64,000 nucleotides of DNA from Arion vulgaris (Eukaryota > Mollusca > Gastropoda > Stylommatophora > Arionidae), in NCBI GenBank assembly GCA_020796225.1, contig CM036753.1, positions 84,850,941 to 84,914,940 of the forward strand, given 5' to 3'. The translations under genes and the position numbers were made by a program. The notes under the pieces were generated by a model that was not told where the DNA came from, did no database searches, and saw only the letters and a program-made list of their open reading frames with translations. Position 1 is the first letter of the stretch, and the number at the start of each line of letters is the position of its first letter. Of this stretch, positions 31,626-41,297 are shown in pieces.

Positions 31626-31851
31626 ATTCATTAATCATGCCCGCCTGCCCAGCGTGTTCGTAGCGCGTTGGACGACGGATGACACGCTCCCTATGAGTGC
31701 GGGTTCAATTCCGCGGGCTGGCAGAAAAGTCACAGGTTCTCCAGATTTATGGTGTTCGTGGCATTGAACCTAAGGGTTACGATGTCCATGGCACCGAGTC
31801 AAAGAGCTGAAAGCTCTTCTGGATCCGGAAAAAATATAAATTCATTAATCA
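31626..31851 (+). mobile_element. SINE E copy 2 with perfect 12-bp TSD
   Basis: The element is 31638-31839, flanked by ATTCATTAATCA. Head GTGTTCGTAGCGCGTTGGAC, B box GGGTTCAATTCCGCGGG, body GATTTATGGTGTTCGTGGC and TACGATGTCCATGGCACCGA, then a hairpin-like GAGCTGAAAGCTC and 3' end GGATCCGGAAAAAATATAAA. Confidence 0.94.
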
Positions 31852-31984
31852 CAACAGCTTTGATAGAAAATATGATATGAATTCTGAACTAAGAAAGCAA
31901 GCCCATAGTGAGGGATCTTAGATTCAAATTAACAGTGTGACAGACTGTGTTTACAAAAACTGATAAGCAATCAAGTAACGAGAT

Positions 31985-32135
31985 TACTTCTGAAGTCGGA
32001 GAAGGTACGCTTGTATGGCGGAGGACATTATTAAAAAGGAAAGCATCCCTTCACGCAAAAATAGGTCAGAAGCTTCATAACAGGCGCCCTAACTTGCACA
32101 GAGAGAGCTTTTCATGTCTGCTGTTATGGGAGCCA
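31985..32135 (+). repeat. Dispersed repeat family H, copy 2
   Basis: TGAAGTCGGAGAAGGTACG, AAAGCATCCCTTCACGCAA, AGGTCAGAAGCTTCAT and CAGGCGCCCTAAC match the family H order. The 72-aa ORF over it has no known motif. Confidence 0.5.
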
Positions 32136-32445
32136 AGTTCCGGAAGGGACAGGCTACTTACTTGATGATGATGATATGAGAAAGAAAAAAGCACAATATG
32201 CGAGCATATGTCATCAATAAATTAATCATGAAAGTTATGAATTACTCTATGTAGGAAAATATACATTGAGAAAACAGTTGGAAGATAAAATAGAAGCAGT
32301 TCAAATGTGAACATACTGGAGAAAGTGGAGTATTTAATTGAAAGAAGAACATATGGATATAAACACATTTAACATCACAAGAGAAACATAAAAATACATA
32401 TACTTTTTAAATAGGCAAATCAAATATCTTGTTTTATTATTAATC
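32135..32445. other. Unassigned DNA
   Basis: Nothing recognised. Confidence 0.35.
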
Positions 32446-32448
32446 CAA

Positions 32449-32512
32449 CAGACAGTGGGTCTCTGCTCTGTGGGTGTCTGCTCTGTGGGTCTCTGCTCTG
32501 TGGGTCTCTACT
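32449..32512. repeat. 15-bp tandem repeat (4 units)
   Basis: GGGTCTCTGCTCTGT repeated, one unit with GTGTCTG. Confidence 0.85.
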
Positions 32513-32591
32513 ATAAAAACAAAGATAAGGGACAATATTGAAAACAAAGATAAGTGATAAACACTAAAAACAATACTAGAATGTGAAGTTT

Positions 32592-32817
32592 AAGCAACAA
32601 AGAAGCCCGTCTGCCCAGCGTGTTCGTATCGCGTTGGACTACGGGTGACTACCCCTCTGTGTGTGCGGGTTCAATTCCGCGGGATGGCAGAAAAGGCCAT
32701 AGATTCCCCAGATTTACGGTGTTCGTGGAACCGAACCGAAGGGTTACGATGTCCATGGCACCGAGCCGAAGAGCTGAAAAGCTCAAGTGCTTCTGGATCG
32801 GAAAAAGCAACAAAGAA
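32592..32817 (+). mobile_element. SINE E copy 3 with perfect 13-bp TSD
   Basis: The element is 32605-32804 (200 bp) between AAGCAACAAAGAA repeats. It has the same head, B box (GGTTCAATTCC), body and GGATCGGAAAA end as copy 2. ORFs of 63-114 aa crossing it on both strands are shadows of the SINE. Confidence 0.94.
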
Positions 32818-32819
32818 AA

Positions 32820-33200
32820 GGACAACGTTATACGTAGAAAGTTTAAATCCCGTGGTGGGCACACAACACTGTGTCAGTATACACTATCATGGCAACAAGC
32901 AACAGATGCTGAACGATCAGTACAGATAAACTTCAATAAGACGGCTCTTGATCTAATATCTTAATTACAACGTCCACCACATTGTGGCTGATAGAAAAAT
33001 TATATAATTGAGATGATATCCTCATTGTTTACTTTCTAACTCAGCAGAACTGCTTCCAGCAATGAAAATAGGCGAATGTTTGTATTATTAGGCTAGTACT
33101 ATGATCAGGGTTGGACAGGTGAATATTGTGTTTTATACATTTTCGCGAAGTTCGTTTTATCTGCGACTCAGCAGTACGACGATTCTCAGTTATGCGAGTT
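32820..33200. other. Unassigned DNA
   Basis: No gene or family recognised. Confidence 0.35.
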
Positions 33201-33267
33201 CCTCTTGGGGATTAGACAAGTGTTACCGCACAATAAAACAAATTTGTGTATGCTTAGACTAGTATAG

Positions 33268-33534
33268 CGCCTGTATGTTGCCGGGACTTGTAAGAGGAGA
33301 GAAAAATAGTAACACTGCGACCTACAAGACATGTCGTAAAAGACGACTGAGGTAGGGCCTAGGAAGCTACCTTAGTAAATAAAAAGCAGCTCAGAAATCA
33401 GATGTGCTGGCCTACTTGTAGGCGCATAACTGGCACAACGCACAATCGCTCTTAGACTCAGATCACTTTACAAAACGTAAAGAATGGTTAACAACTGGTT
33501 AATATGGAGCGTTCGAAGAAGAAGAAAGAAGAAA
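33268..33534 (+). mobile_element. SINE A copy 7
   Basis: Head CGCCTGTATGTTGCCGGGAC, core CATGTCGTAAAAGACGACTG, GCTACCTTAGTAAATAAAAA, GGCCTACTTGTAGGCGCAT, ACAACGCACAATCGCTCTTA, GGAGCGTTCGAAGAAGAAG. Both flanks are related to the 30-bp array unit (TAGACTAGTAT on the left), so it inserted within or beside array-type DNA. Confidence 0.9.
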
Positions 33535-34535
33535 CATAGTATTACTTTCAGTTTTGTGTGATAGATTAGTATTACTTTCAGTTTTGTGTGATAGATTAGT
33601 ATTACTTTAAGTTTTGTGTGATAGATTAGTATTACTTTCAGTTTTGTGTGATAGATTAGTATTACTTTAAGTTTTGTGTGATAGATTAGTATTACTTTCA
33701 GTTTTGTGTGATAGATTAGTATCACTTTAAGTTTTGTGTGATAGATTAGTATTACTTTAAGTTTTATGTGATAGATTAGTATTACTTTCAGTTTTGTGTG
33801 ATAGATTAGTATTACTTTCAGTTTTGTGTGATAGATTAGTATTACTTTCAGTTTTGTGTGATAGATTAGTATTACTTTAAGTTTTGTGTGATAGATTAGT
33901 ATTACTTTCAGTTTTGTGTGATAGATTAGTATCACTTTAAGTTTTGTGTGATAGACTAGTATCACTTTCAGTTTTGTGTGATAGATTAGTATTACTTTCA
34001 GTTTTGTGTGATAGATTAGTATTACTTTAAGTTTTGTGTGATAGATTAGTATTACTTTCAGTTTTGTGTGATAGATTAGTATCACTTTAAGTTTTGTGTG
34101 ATAGACTAGTATCACTTTCAGTTTTGTGTGATAGATTAGTATTACTTTAAGTTTTGTGTAATAGATTAGTATTACTTTAAGTTTTGTGTGATAGATTAGT
34201 ATCACTTTCAGTTTTGTGTGATAGATTAGTATCACTTTAAGTTTTGTGTGATAGATTAGTATTACTTTCAGTTTTGTGTGATAGATTAGTATCACTTTCA
34301 GTTTTGTGTGATAGATTAGTATCACTTTAAGTTTTGTGTGATAGACTAGTATCACTTTAAGTTTTGTGTGATAGATTAGTATCACTTTCAGTTTTGTGTG
34401 ATAGATTAGTATTACTTTCAGTTTTATGTGATAGATTAGTATTACTTTAAGTTTTGTGTGATAGATTAGTATCACTTTCAGTTTTGTGTGATAGATTAGT
34501 ATCACTTTAAGTTTTGTGTGATAGACTAGTATCAC
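33535..34535. repeat. 30-bp minisatellite (33 units)
   Basis: The unit is ATTAGTATTACTTTCAGTTT plus TGTGTGATAG. Substitutions are limited to ATTACT/ATCACT, TTCAG/TTAAG, ATTAG/ACTAG and rare GTGTAA or TTTATG. Length is preserved in every unit, so one minus-strand frame stays open for 355 codons as a 10-residue repeat (KVILIYHTKL). I treat that ORF as incidental. Confidence 0.97.
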
Positions 34536-34539
34536 GGAG

Positions 34540-35010
34540 AAAAATGGTCAATTGTTATGTCAAAATACTAGTATTTGCAAAATACCAAATTGTGTGTGTG
34601 CATAGACTAGTACTATCACACAACAGCCTCTGAAGTCTGAGTAAGACTCGTCTGAATGTCGAGAGACATTGGTGACAAGAAAAGCTAGCCTTATGCAGGA
34701 TCAATTAGAGGTTCCATATTATGCGCCCTGACTACGCTTGAATTCATAGCGGCAAAGAGGAAAAACCTATACAAGATTGTCAATTTTGAGTCTTTAGACC
34801 AGTATTACTGCACAAGAAAGTCAGTTTGTGTATGATTAGTCTAACAGCTTAAGAAATTCAATTTCTGTGTGAGTACACCACACAAGAAGGCCAATTTGTG
34901 TATTATTAGACTAGTTTCAGTATAAACGAAAACTAATTTTTGCATTACTAGACTCGCTGTGTTGTAAAAGAAGACTAATTTTTGGTATTATTATGCTAGT
35001 ATCACTGAAC
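34540..35010. repeat. Diverged relatives of the 30-bp unit, plus family H copy 3
   Basis: TAGACTAGTACTATCACACA (34602), CAGTATTACTGCACAAGAAA (34801), CAATTTGTGTATTATTAGAC (34889) and similar blocks near 34950 and 34990 repeat the order TAGTATTACT ... CA.TTTGTGT.ATTAGA with longer spacers. A related unit also lies upstream at 33205-33265. Family H (CTGAAGTCTGAGTAAGACTC .. GAATTCATAG) occupies about 34625-34770. Confidence 0.65.
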
Positions 35011-35425
35011 TATTAGCAACAACACGTTAAAAACAAACTTGCAAAAAACACAAGAAATGGAAGGTATAAAAAAAACCTAGTAGAAATTGTGGCGGTGTAT
35101 CTGTCAGACAGGAAATAAAAGACTGAGAGAAGGGAGGATACTAGTGAGCTGGTTATGCCAGGCTCGTGTAGCCCCGATGAATGCGGCAGTGAGGTGATTA
35201 GCTCGTGTAACCTGACAAGGTTAAGAGTGATTGGCAGGAACAACAGCATTCCCTGATTCTTCGTTCCCCCTACTGGAAAAATTGAAAAGAGAAGCGAATA
35301 ATGAAATTGGAAGGAAGAAGTGGCAGAAGGAAAACAGAGGGGAGGATATGGGGGAAGTAAAATTAGCCGTTCTTTCTGTAAAACAGAAGACTGTGACTAA
35401 ATTCATAGGATAAAGGTCGATATAT
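35010..35425. other. Unassigned DNA
   Basis: ORFs of 60-78 aa on both strands show no known motif. Confidence 0.4.
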
Positions 35426-35429
35426 CGAT

Positions 35430-35675
35430 ATACTAGCAGTATTAACAGACCATCTTTCAGTATTAATAGATAATCTTTCTGCAGTATTAACAGATAATCT
35501 TTCAGCAGTATTAACAGATAATCTTTCAGCAGTATTTACAGATAATCTTTCAGCAGTATTAACAGATAATCTTTCAGCAGTACTAACAGATAATCTGTCA
35601 GTATTAACAGACAATCTTTCAGTATTAACATACAATCTTTAAGTATTAACAGACCATCTTTCAGTATTAACATGC
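35430..35675. repeat. 24-bp tandem repeat (about 10 units)
   Basis: AGTATTAACAGATAATCTTT plus CAGC, with shorter AGTATTAACAGACAATCTTTC units at the ends. The 90-aa minus ORF reads it as an 8-residue repeat (ERLSVNTA). Confidence 0.93.
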
Positions 35676-35827
35676 AATCGTAGGTTAACTCTGTTCGTAC
35701 AATGAATGTTACTGAATTTGAACCACAATATGTTTACGACAACAGAATTTGTATCAACACAAAACATTTTGGTGTTTACATTGTTTGTACTCGTAGTAAG
35801 TATAAAATTAATTCACATTATTCAAAC

Positions 35828-35830
<3 letters not shown>

Positions 35831-35866
<36 letters not shown>
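35831..35866. repeat. (TA)n microsatellite
   Basis: Uninterrupted TA dinucleotides. Confidence 0.95.
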
Positions 35867-35867
<1 letters not shown>

Positions 35868-36119
35868 CTATTTATAGCTAGTGACAAAACTTGGAAGATT
35901 TAGCATTAATTAAAAGAAAGCGCTCTATGACAATCCCGTAAAGTGACTAGTGGTGAAATTGGCTCACATCTGTATTCTACTATAGTGGTTAATGGTATGA
36001 AATAGGATAAAGAACGATATATCGGTATACGACTAGTATTAACATACAATCTAGTCACATATAGAGAGACACTTGACGGAAATTAAACATAACCAGGTCT
36101 ATATTCACTATTCTATTGT

Positions 36120-36315
36120 CTATTCCCAGGTGGAAGATGTAGTTGGCTGTCCACTCCTGCCGTTAAGCGTAGGGATGGGAACTTTACTTCGCGTTCTAGG
36201 GCTAGATGAGTCGCCCTTGTTGTGTTGTATCCGTGTTTATGTAGTGTGGTCTTGATATTGTCTATCCATCTTTTTCTTGGTCTTCCCTTAGCTCTAGTAC
36301 CCGATCTCCTTTTGT
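36120..36315 (-). mobile_element. LINE C-terminal tail (RWIDNIK type), copy 2
   Basis: Minus-strand translation: RAKGRPRKRWIDNIKTTLHK, then TTRATHLALEREVKFPSLRL and a C-terminal LPPGNRQ. The GRPRKRW..D motif plus A..LA..R is the basic C-terminal tail shared by many non-LTR retrotransposon polyproteins. This is the better-preserved partner of 22350-22605, open over 86 codons. Confidence 0.85.
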
Positions 36316-36479
36316 TGTATTTTGTTGAAAGGTTGGTTGTTATGTAACTAACTGAAATATGAAGTAATGACACTCTTTATTAATAATATAACACATTTAT
36401 CATCTTTACAGACTGAAAAAACGATTTCTTAATCTTGGATTATCCACAATGAGTTAATTCATATTTGTCATAGTTGTTT

Positions 36480-36585
36480 GCCTACACGCTTTTATATATG
36501 CAATAAATGGTTAGTCCTTAGGTTGAAAAGAGCGTGTCCTGGCTTAAAGAGGCTGTAATCTCTTAAATAACAAACAAAAGAATGG
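36480..36585 (+). repeat. Unclassified dispersed repeat, copy 2
   Basis: TCCTTAGGTTGAAAAGAGCG, GCTTAAAGAGGCTGTAATC and AATAACAAACAAAAG match 16790-16890 in order and spacing. Confidence 0.6.
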
Positions 36586-36589
36586 CAGG

Positions 36590-36713
36590 AAAAGATTATA
36601 TTTACACGTTTATGGAAATAAATACACTGAAAAAGTATAACGAGTACAGAGCAAGAGGAAGACCACACAAAAGATGGAAAGACGGCTTCAGTAGCAACCT
36701 TAAGAAAATGAAT
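36590..36713 (+). mobile_element. LINE tail fragment interrupted by SINE B
   Basis: GCAAGAGGAAGACCACACAAAAGATGG encodes ARGRPHKRW, followed by KDGFSSNLKKM, a C-terminal LINE tail. The reading continues only after the SINE B insertion (36714-36967). Confidence 0.7.
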
Positions 36714-36979
36714 CTTCTTCTTCTTCTTTGCGTTCGTTCTTTACGATCAATTTTAATCACTCTTTGTGATATGTTTGATCTTTGCCAAGAACGTGTATAC
36801 GTTGCACATTGGTTTGGTAGGCCCTAAACGCATAGACTTCTACATGTTTAGGACACGTGCATCCTATTTCAGCCAAACCTCCTTAGTCGCCTCTTACGAC
36901 ATGCATGGCAGGTAACAGTGGTTCTATTCTTTACACCCCAAATTTGGGCCCGGTAACCACTCGGGCGAAGAAAATGAAT
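36702..36979 (-). mobile_element. SINE B copy 3, full length, perfect 12-bp TSD
   Basis: The element is 36714-36967 (254 bp), flanked by AAGAAAATGAAT on both sides. It runs from the (CTT)n tail through TGCGTTCGTTCTTTACGATC, TGCCAAGAACGTGTATACG, core GTCGCCTCTTACGACATGC to the head CCGGTAACCACTCGGGCG. A clean reference copy for the family boundaries. Confidence 0.96.
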
Positions 36980-36984
36980 AACTG

Positions 36985-37730
36985 CTTATAAGGTGCAGTT
37001 GAACAAACACAAATAAATGCATTCTATTTTTCCCTTTTAACCCTCCTCCCCACTTCTATACAAAAATAATACATGGTGGAAGAGAAGACGAATGGAAATA
37101 AATGAAAGGATTTGATATTTGTTTACACTGCAATACAAACCTAATCAAAACTAATATTAAATATGAATATTAGAAAGACAAGTGATATTAATAGAGGAAA
37201 ACGGAAAGAACGAAGATTACGCAGTTGAAGTTTAAAAAAAAAAACTGAATGATTAAATAATTTCCGCCTGACTACGAACCGCTGATTTCAAGCAAAGAAA
37301 ACGATGGCCAAGTTTCATAGCTCTCCTACATTTGGAAGTATGTCCTGAATTTGGTTGCAAACATCATCACACAGCAGCTAAAGTTTAGCCTCTGTGCCTG
37401 GAGACATCTAATAAACTTTAGGATTTATGGGATCTCAGACTGTAGACTTGGAAGGCCGGCCGTCAGTAGACATGATCTATTGCCACTGTGGCAAGATTCC
37501 TTCAGCATTTTTCTCTCGTATTTTAAGCAAGCATTTATATGGGACAAGTAGCGTTTGGAAATTTTTGTTTCCCTTCTCCGTGAATCTGTTCACATCTCTA
37601 AGCTTTTCTTTTGAACAATATTTTCTCTTGCTGTTTTCGGTTGTTAATCGTTTTATTTTTGTTATTTTTTATTTTATTTTTGGCTGGGAACATTTTCTTC
37701 TTGAAACGTTCGGGATTTCAATCTTAAGTT
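36985..37730. other. Unassigned DNA
   Basis: Two overlapping plus-strand ORFs (66 and 123 aa, 37351-37798) have no recognisable domain and a hydrophobic, phenylalanine-rich composition typical of T-rich DNA. Confidence 0.4.
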
Positions 37731-37736
37731 TGGTTT

Positions 37737-37865
37737 CGTCACTATGTGCGCATTTTTGTCACTATGTGCTTGTTCTAGTCACTATGTGCTTGTTCTAATC
37801 ACTATGTGTTCGTTCTCGTCACTATGTGCTCCTTCTCGTCACTATGTGCTCGTTTTAGTCACTGT
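37737..37865. repeat. 20-bp tandem repeat (6-7 units)
   Basis: GTCACTATGTGCTCGTTCTA with small variation. One further unit (GTCATTGTGTGCTCGTGA) lies at 38100, on the far side of the SINE B insertion. Confidence 0.9.
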
Positions 37866-38099
37866 GCCCAAATTTGGGGTGTAAAGAATAGAACCACTGT
37901 TACCTGCCATGCATGTCGTAAAAGGCGTCCAAGAAGGTTTGGCTGAAATCGGATGCATGTGTCCTAAACGTGTAGAATTCTATGCTTTTAGGGGCCTACC
38001 AAACCAATGTGCCACGTATACACGTTCTTGGCAAAGATAAAACATATCACAAAGAGTTATTAAAATTGGTCGCAAAGAACGAACGCAAAGAAGAAGAAG
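37866..38099 (+). mobile_element. SINE B copy 4, 5'-truncated, inserted in a 20-bp array
   Basis: It begins at CCCAAATTTGGGGTG, lacking the CGCCCGAGTGG head, and ends in GCAAAGAAGAAGAA. The flanks GTCACTGTG and GTCATTGTG are both array-unit sequence. Confidence 0.88.
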
Positions 38100-38395
38100 T
38101 CATTGTGTGCTCGTGACTTCATCAAGAAACAACAAATTAAATGACTCGGTCACATAAGCAGATTACCAACAGACAGTGCATCTCAAATTGAAATTTTGCT
38201 CCGATACAATAGATACAAAGCAAAAGGCCGACCACGCAAAATGTGGACCTCAGAGATAACAGAGGCGACGAAAGACACTATTTATGAAGCGCACACAAGG
38301 ACTCGTTCTAGAAATCTCTTCTTATCTTGACGCCGTGAAGCAAAACTGGATTGCAGAAATCGATCATTTTGAAGGGAACTAGAAGTAATGATAAT
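38100..38395 (+). mobile_element. LINE C-terminal tail (MWTSEIT type), copy 1
   Basis: Translation includes GHISRLPTDSASQIEILLR, KAKGRPRKMWTSEITEATKD and EAHTRTRSRNLFLS. The second half recurs at 55490-55620. Frame changes and stops make it inactive. Confidence 0.8.
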
Positions 38396-38424
38396 GTTTC
38401 ATGGACGAATGTAAACATTGATAA

Positions 38425-38662
38425 TCCTGGCATATCCGTTACAGAACGTCACCATCAGCCACAGTAAACGATTCGTTGATTATTCTAGGTACCATTTATA
38501 CGTTCAGCAGTTTGCCATTGCTTTCTGAGCGATGAGGTTCATTTTTACCTTTCGTAAGAATTCTACGAAAACAAATTTGCTTCCAAACTGCCTGCCGAGG
38601 AGTTTGAATCAGGTACACTTGGGTTGTGATCGAGCTTACTACCGCTTAAGATACAGGCGTCA
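38425..38662 (-). mobile_element. SINE D copy 5
   Basis: Reverse-oriented: TGGCATATCCGTTACAGAAC, GTTTGCCATTGCTTTCTGAG, AATTCTACGAAAACAAATTTG, GAGTTTGAATCAGG (B-box region), GATCGAGCTTACTACCGCTT (A-box region). Confidence 0.88.
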
Positions 38663-38744
38663 ACATTGTAAACAGAACGTGACAGAAATAAAAACACTGT
38701 TACACAAATAACAGTATTCTATGCAACAATAGACAGAAGAAAGA

Positions 38745-39080
38745 AAAAACTCTACTACACAGACCTGGAGACGAAGTCTTCTTGGGGAACTGAAAAGTGC
38801 TCGACTGTCCTGGGAGACCATAAAGAAAACAGCCAGAGACCGAGAAAGAAGAGTGGCGAACAACTGTTGATGAGAAAGAAGAGTGGCGAACAACTGTTGA
38901 TGAGAAAGAAGAGTGGCGAACAACTGTTGATGAGAAGAAGAGGGGAACAACTGTTGATGGGAAAAAAGTGGCGAACAACTGTTGATGAGAAAGAAGAGTT
39001 GCGAACAACTGTTGATGAGAAAGAAGAGTGGCGAACAACTGTTGATGTCCTATATTCCACGAGGAGCGGAGAGAAATAAG
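38745..39080 (+). mobile_element. LINE C-terminal coding end with internal 30-bp expansion
   Basis: Translation from 38775: RRSLLGELKSARLSWETIKK, TARDRE, then an array of EEWRTTVDEK-type repeats, then VDVLYSTRSGEK and a stop. The minus-strand copy at 45824-46190 reads RRNLLKELKSAELSWETIKR, TARDREEVRTTAEALCSTRS without any repeat. The 30-bp array therefore grew inside the LINE's C-terminal codons. Confidence 0.9.
38841..39047 (+). repeat. 30-bp minisatellite inside LINE coding sequence (7 units)
   Basis: GAGAAAGAAGAGTGGCGAAC plus AACTGTTGAT; two middle units carry short deletions (GAGAAGAAGAGGGG, GGGAAAAAAGTGG). It corresponds to one copy of the EEVRTTAEAL codons in the 45.8-kb relative. Confidence 0.94.
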
Positions 39081-39149
39081 TCAAGTAAGACTACATAGAC
39101 CCAGTCCTGAATATAGTGGCCTCAACCTTGGACAATAAATAACTTAACA

Positions 39150-39426
39150 GCAAGGTATCTTCTTCGAACTCTCCATTTCGGCGACCACTTCTTAACCACT
39201 CTGTGTGATTTGTATGTGATCTGAGCCTAAGAGCGATTGTACAGGTGTACCAGTTATGCACCCTCAAGTAGACCAGCACATTCGATTTCTGCGATGCTTT
39301 TTATTTATAAGGGTAGCTTCCTAGGTCCTACATCAGCCGCCTCTTACGACATGTCTTGTAGGTTGCAGTGGTACTATTCTTTGCTTCCAATGCGGGCCCC
39401 GGCGCCACACAGGCGGCAAGGTATCT
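39150..39426 (-). mobile_element. SINE A copy 8, full length, perfect 11-bp TSD
   Basis: The element is 39161-39415 (255 bp), flanked by GCAAGGTATCT (39150-39160, 39416-39426). The minus-strand head is CGCCTGTGTGGCGCCGGGGC, close to the SINE B head CGCCCGAGTGGTTACCGGGG. A reference copy for family A boundaries. Confidence 0.95.
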
Positions 39427-39654
39427 AGAAGCAACAATAACGAGATTATACAGAAGAACACTGAGACTCCAATAAACTTCTAGACAGACGAATGGTGATG
39501 TGTCGAAAGAAATAGAAGTGCACAGAGAAAATTTATTATCCACTTCAAACATACATCATTTTTAGAAGAGCATGCCATGAGAAATGGTGATTTGAAACTT
39601 AACTTTTTCACTTCGTAATTTTCTTTCTTTAACCCCGAACGAACTTATATAACC

Positions 39655-39840
39655 ATGTATACTGAATAAACCTTGTATACTGAATAAACCATGTATACTG
39701 AATAAGCCTTGTATACTGAATAAACCATGTATACTGAATAAACTTGTATAACCTTGTACTGAATAACCATGTATACTGAATAAACCTTGTATACTGAATA
39801 AACCTTGTATACTGAATAAACCTTGTATACTGAAAGCTTG
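39655..39840. repeat. 18-bp tandem repeat (about 10 units)
   Basis: TGTATACTGAATAAACCT / CCA units. Minus-strand ORFs of 113 and 114 aa read 6-residue repeats (IQGLFS, YTRFIQ) and are spurious. Confidence 0.93.
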
Positions 39841-39894
39841 TACGATCTTGAAAAATAAACGTATACAAAAGTATAAATATAAAGCTGAAAGAAT

Positions 39895-40015
39895 GAACTT
39901 CATTGACAGTTTTACCTATATGGTTCGGTCCCTCTCCAGATATGGCACGCCTTCTGATGAGAGTATTGCACAAAGCACAACTGTAGCTCCGGTAACAATC
40001 CTAGGTTCTCTGAAA
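39895..40015 (-). mobile_element. SINE F fragment
   Basis: TTCATTGACAGTTTTACC, ATGGTTCGGTCCCTCTCCAG, GAGAGTATTGCACAAAGCAC, GTAGCTCCGGTAACAATCCT: the 3' half of family F in reverse. Confidence 0.7.
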
Positions 40016-40027
40016 AATATATATCGG

Positions 40028-40170
40028 TTCAGTAATAAGACGAAACTGTAACGGATTAGCGTAATGCGTAACTATTCAGTAATAGGACGAAACTGTAACG
40101 GATTTGCGTAATGAGTAACCATTCAGTAATAAGACGAAACTGTAACGGATTAGCGTAATGCGTAACCATT
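40028..40170. repeat. 48-bp tandem repeat (3 units)
   Basis: TTCAGTAATAAGACGAAACT then GTAACGGATTAGCGTAATGC, three copies. Confidence 0.92.
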
Positions 40171-40179
40171 CAACTATCG

Positions 40180-40680
40180 ACTCAGACTCAAGAGGGGTTG
40201 TGTGCTCAATCAAACACTTGATGCTCCACAAGTGAGGAAAGGAATTGTACCCCCTACCTCCTGCATACTAGGGTCTAGAAATATGAAGTAGCAGGTACTT
40301 CATACCATATGGTTTGCAAAGGCTACGAGAGATTGTATTTATTATAATAGTACGACACCGAAGACAATCAACCTGGAACAATATAAAATAGTCTTAGAGA
40401 CACAAATGTTTGACAGTCTATCTTTAAAAGGATAGAAAAAAGTCAACATCCGAACTTGTAGTCAGTCCTCTCAGTATATGACGTTTTGGAGATCAATAAT
40501 TGCATATTTGCTAGCCGATACGGCACATGATGATGATGATAATAATCACACAAATATCCTATGTAATATTTGATATAGTTGTGACAGACATATATTTACA
40601 GCTGAACTCAAATTACCTGATTCATCTGAATCACTGCAAAGAACTTTTGTTGGCGGTTCTAGTTCAAGTGGTCGATGATT
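40180..40680. other. Unassigned DNA
   Basis: Nothing recognised. Confidence 0.35.
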
Positions 40681-40689
40681 TCCACGTTC

Positions 40690-40945
40690 AATGGCAATGT
40701 GTGTTTAGTGTTGTATTGTTGTTGCAATGCATGTAGGTTAAGTGTTGTAATGTTGTTGCAATGCATTTGTTTAATTTGGCATTGTTGTTGCAATGCATGT
40801 GTTTAATTTTAAATTGTTGCGATCTATGTGTTTCATTTTGTAGTGTTGTTGCAATGCATGTTTTTAATATTGCTTTGTTGTTGCAAGAATGTTGTTAAAG
40901 TTGTATTGTTGTTGCATTACATGTGTTTCATGTTGCCTTTTGTTT
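40690..40945. repeat. 33-bp degenerate tandem repeat (about 7 units)
   Basis: TTGTTGTTGCAATGCATGTG plus TTTAATTTTG(C/T)A. Moderately diverged. Confidence 0.85.
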
Positions 40946-40949
40946 TATT

Positions 40950-41295
40950 GTCAACTAAATTTAAGTTTACAAAACTGAAATTAATTAAATATCTCAAGTA
41001 GCCGACATCATGTTGTTATTAACAGCGGTAGACTAAAGTTTGAAACATTATTTTGTTGACAAACGAAGAATCAGTAAAAGCAGTTTAAATACAGAAATAA
41101 ATCGTTAATCAATTTCATCTTTCAACATTTACTTGAAATAGCATGGAAATGGTGTGAAAAAGGGAATGAACAGAAAGTATTTAATCCAAAGCACTTGCAA
41201 CGAAACACTTATGAGATTTAGACAAGATTTGTTCGTTAAAGAATAATTTTTATTTTATGTTTATTTAAAATAAAATGTTATAAAAGTTCTAAAGG
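40950..41295. other. Unassigned AT-rich DNA
   Basis: Nothing recognised. Confidence 0.35.
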
Positions 41296-41297
41296 CG

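Noticed and set aside
31638..31720. Genuine tRNA gene in the SINE E head
   Set aside because: A and B boxes are present but the cloverleaf is not complete, and the same head recurs with the same non-tRNA body and TSDs in three places.
33468..34535. 355-aa minus-strand ORF as a protein-coding gene
   Set aside because: It is entirely a 30-bp tandem repeat read in one frame and continues into a SINE A tail; no start context, domain or non-repeat part.
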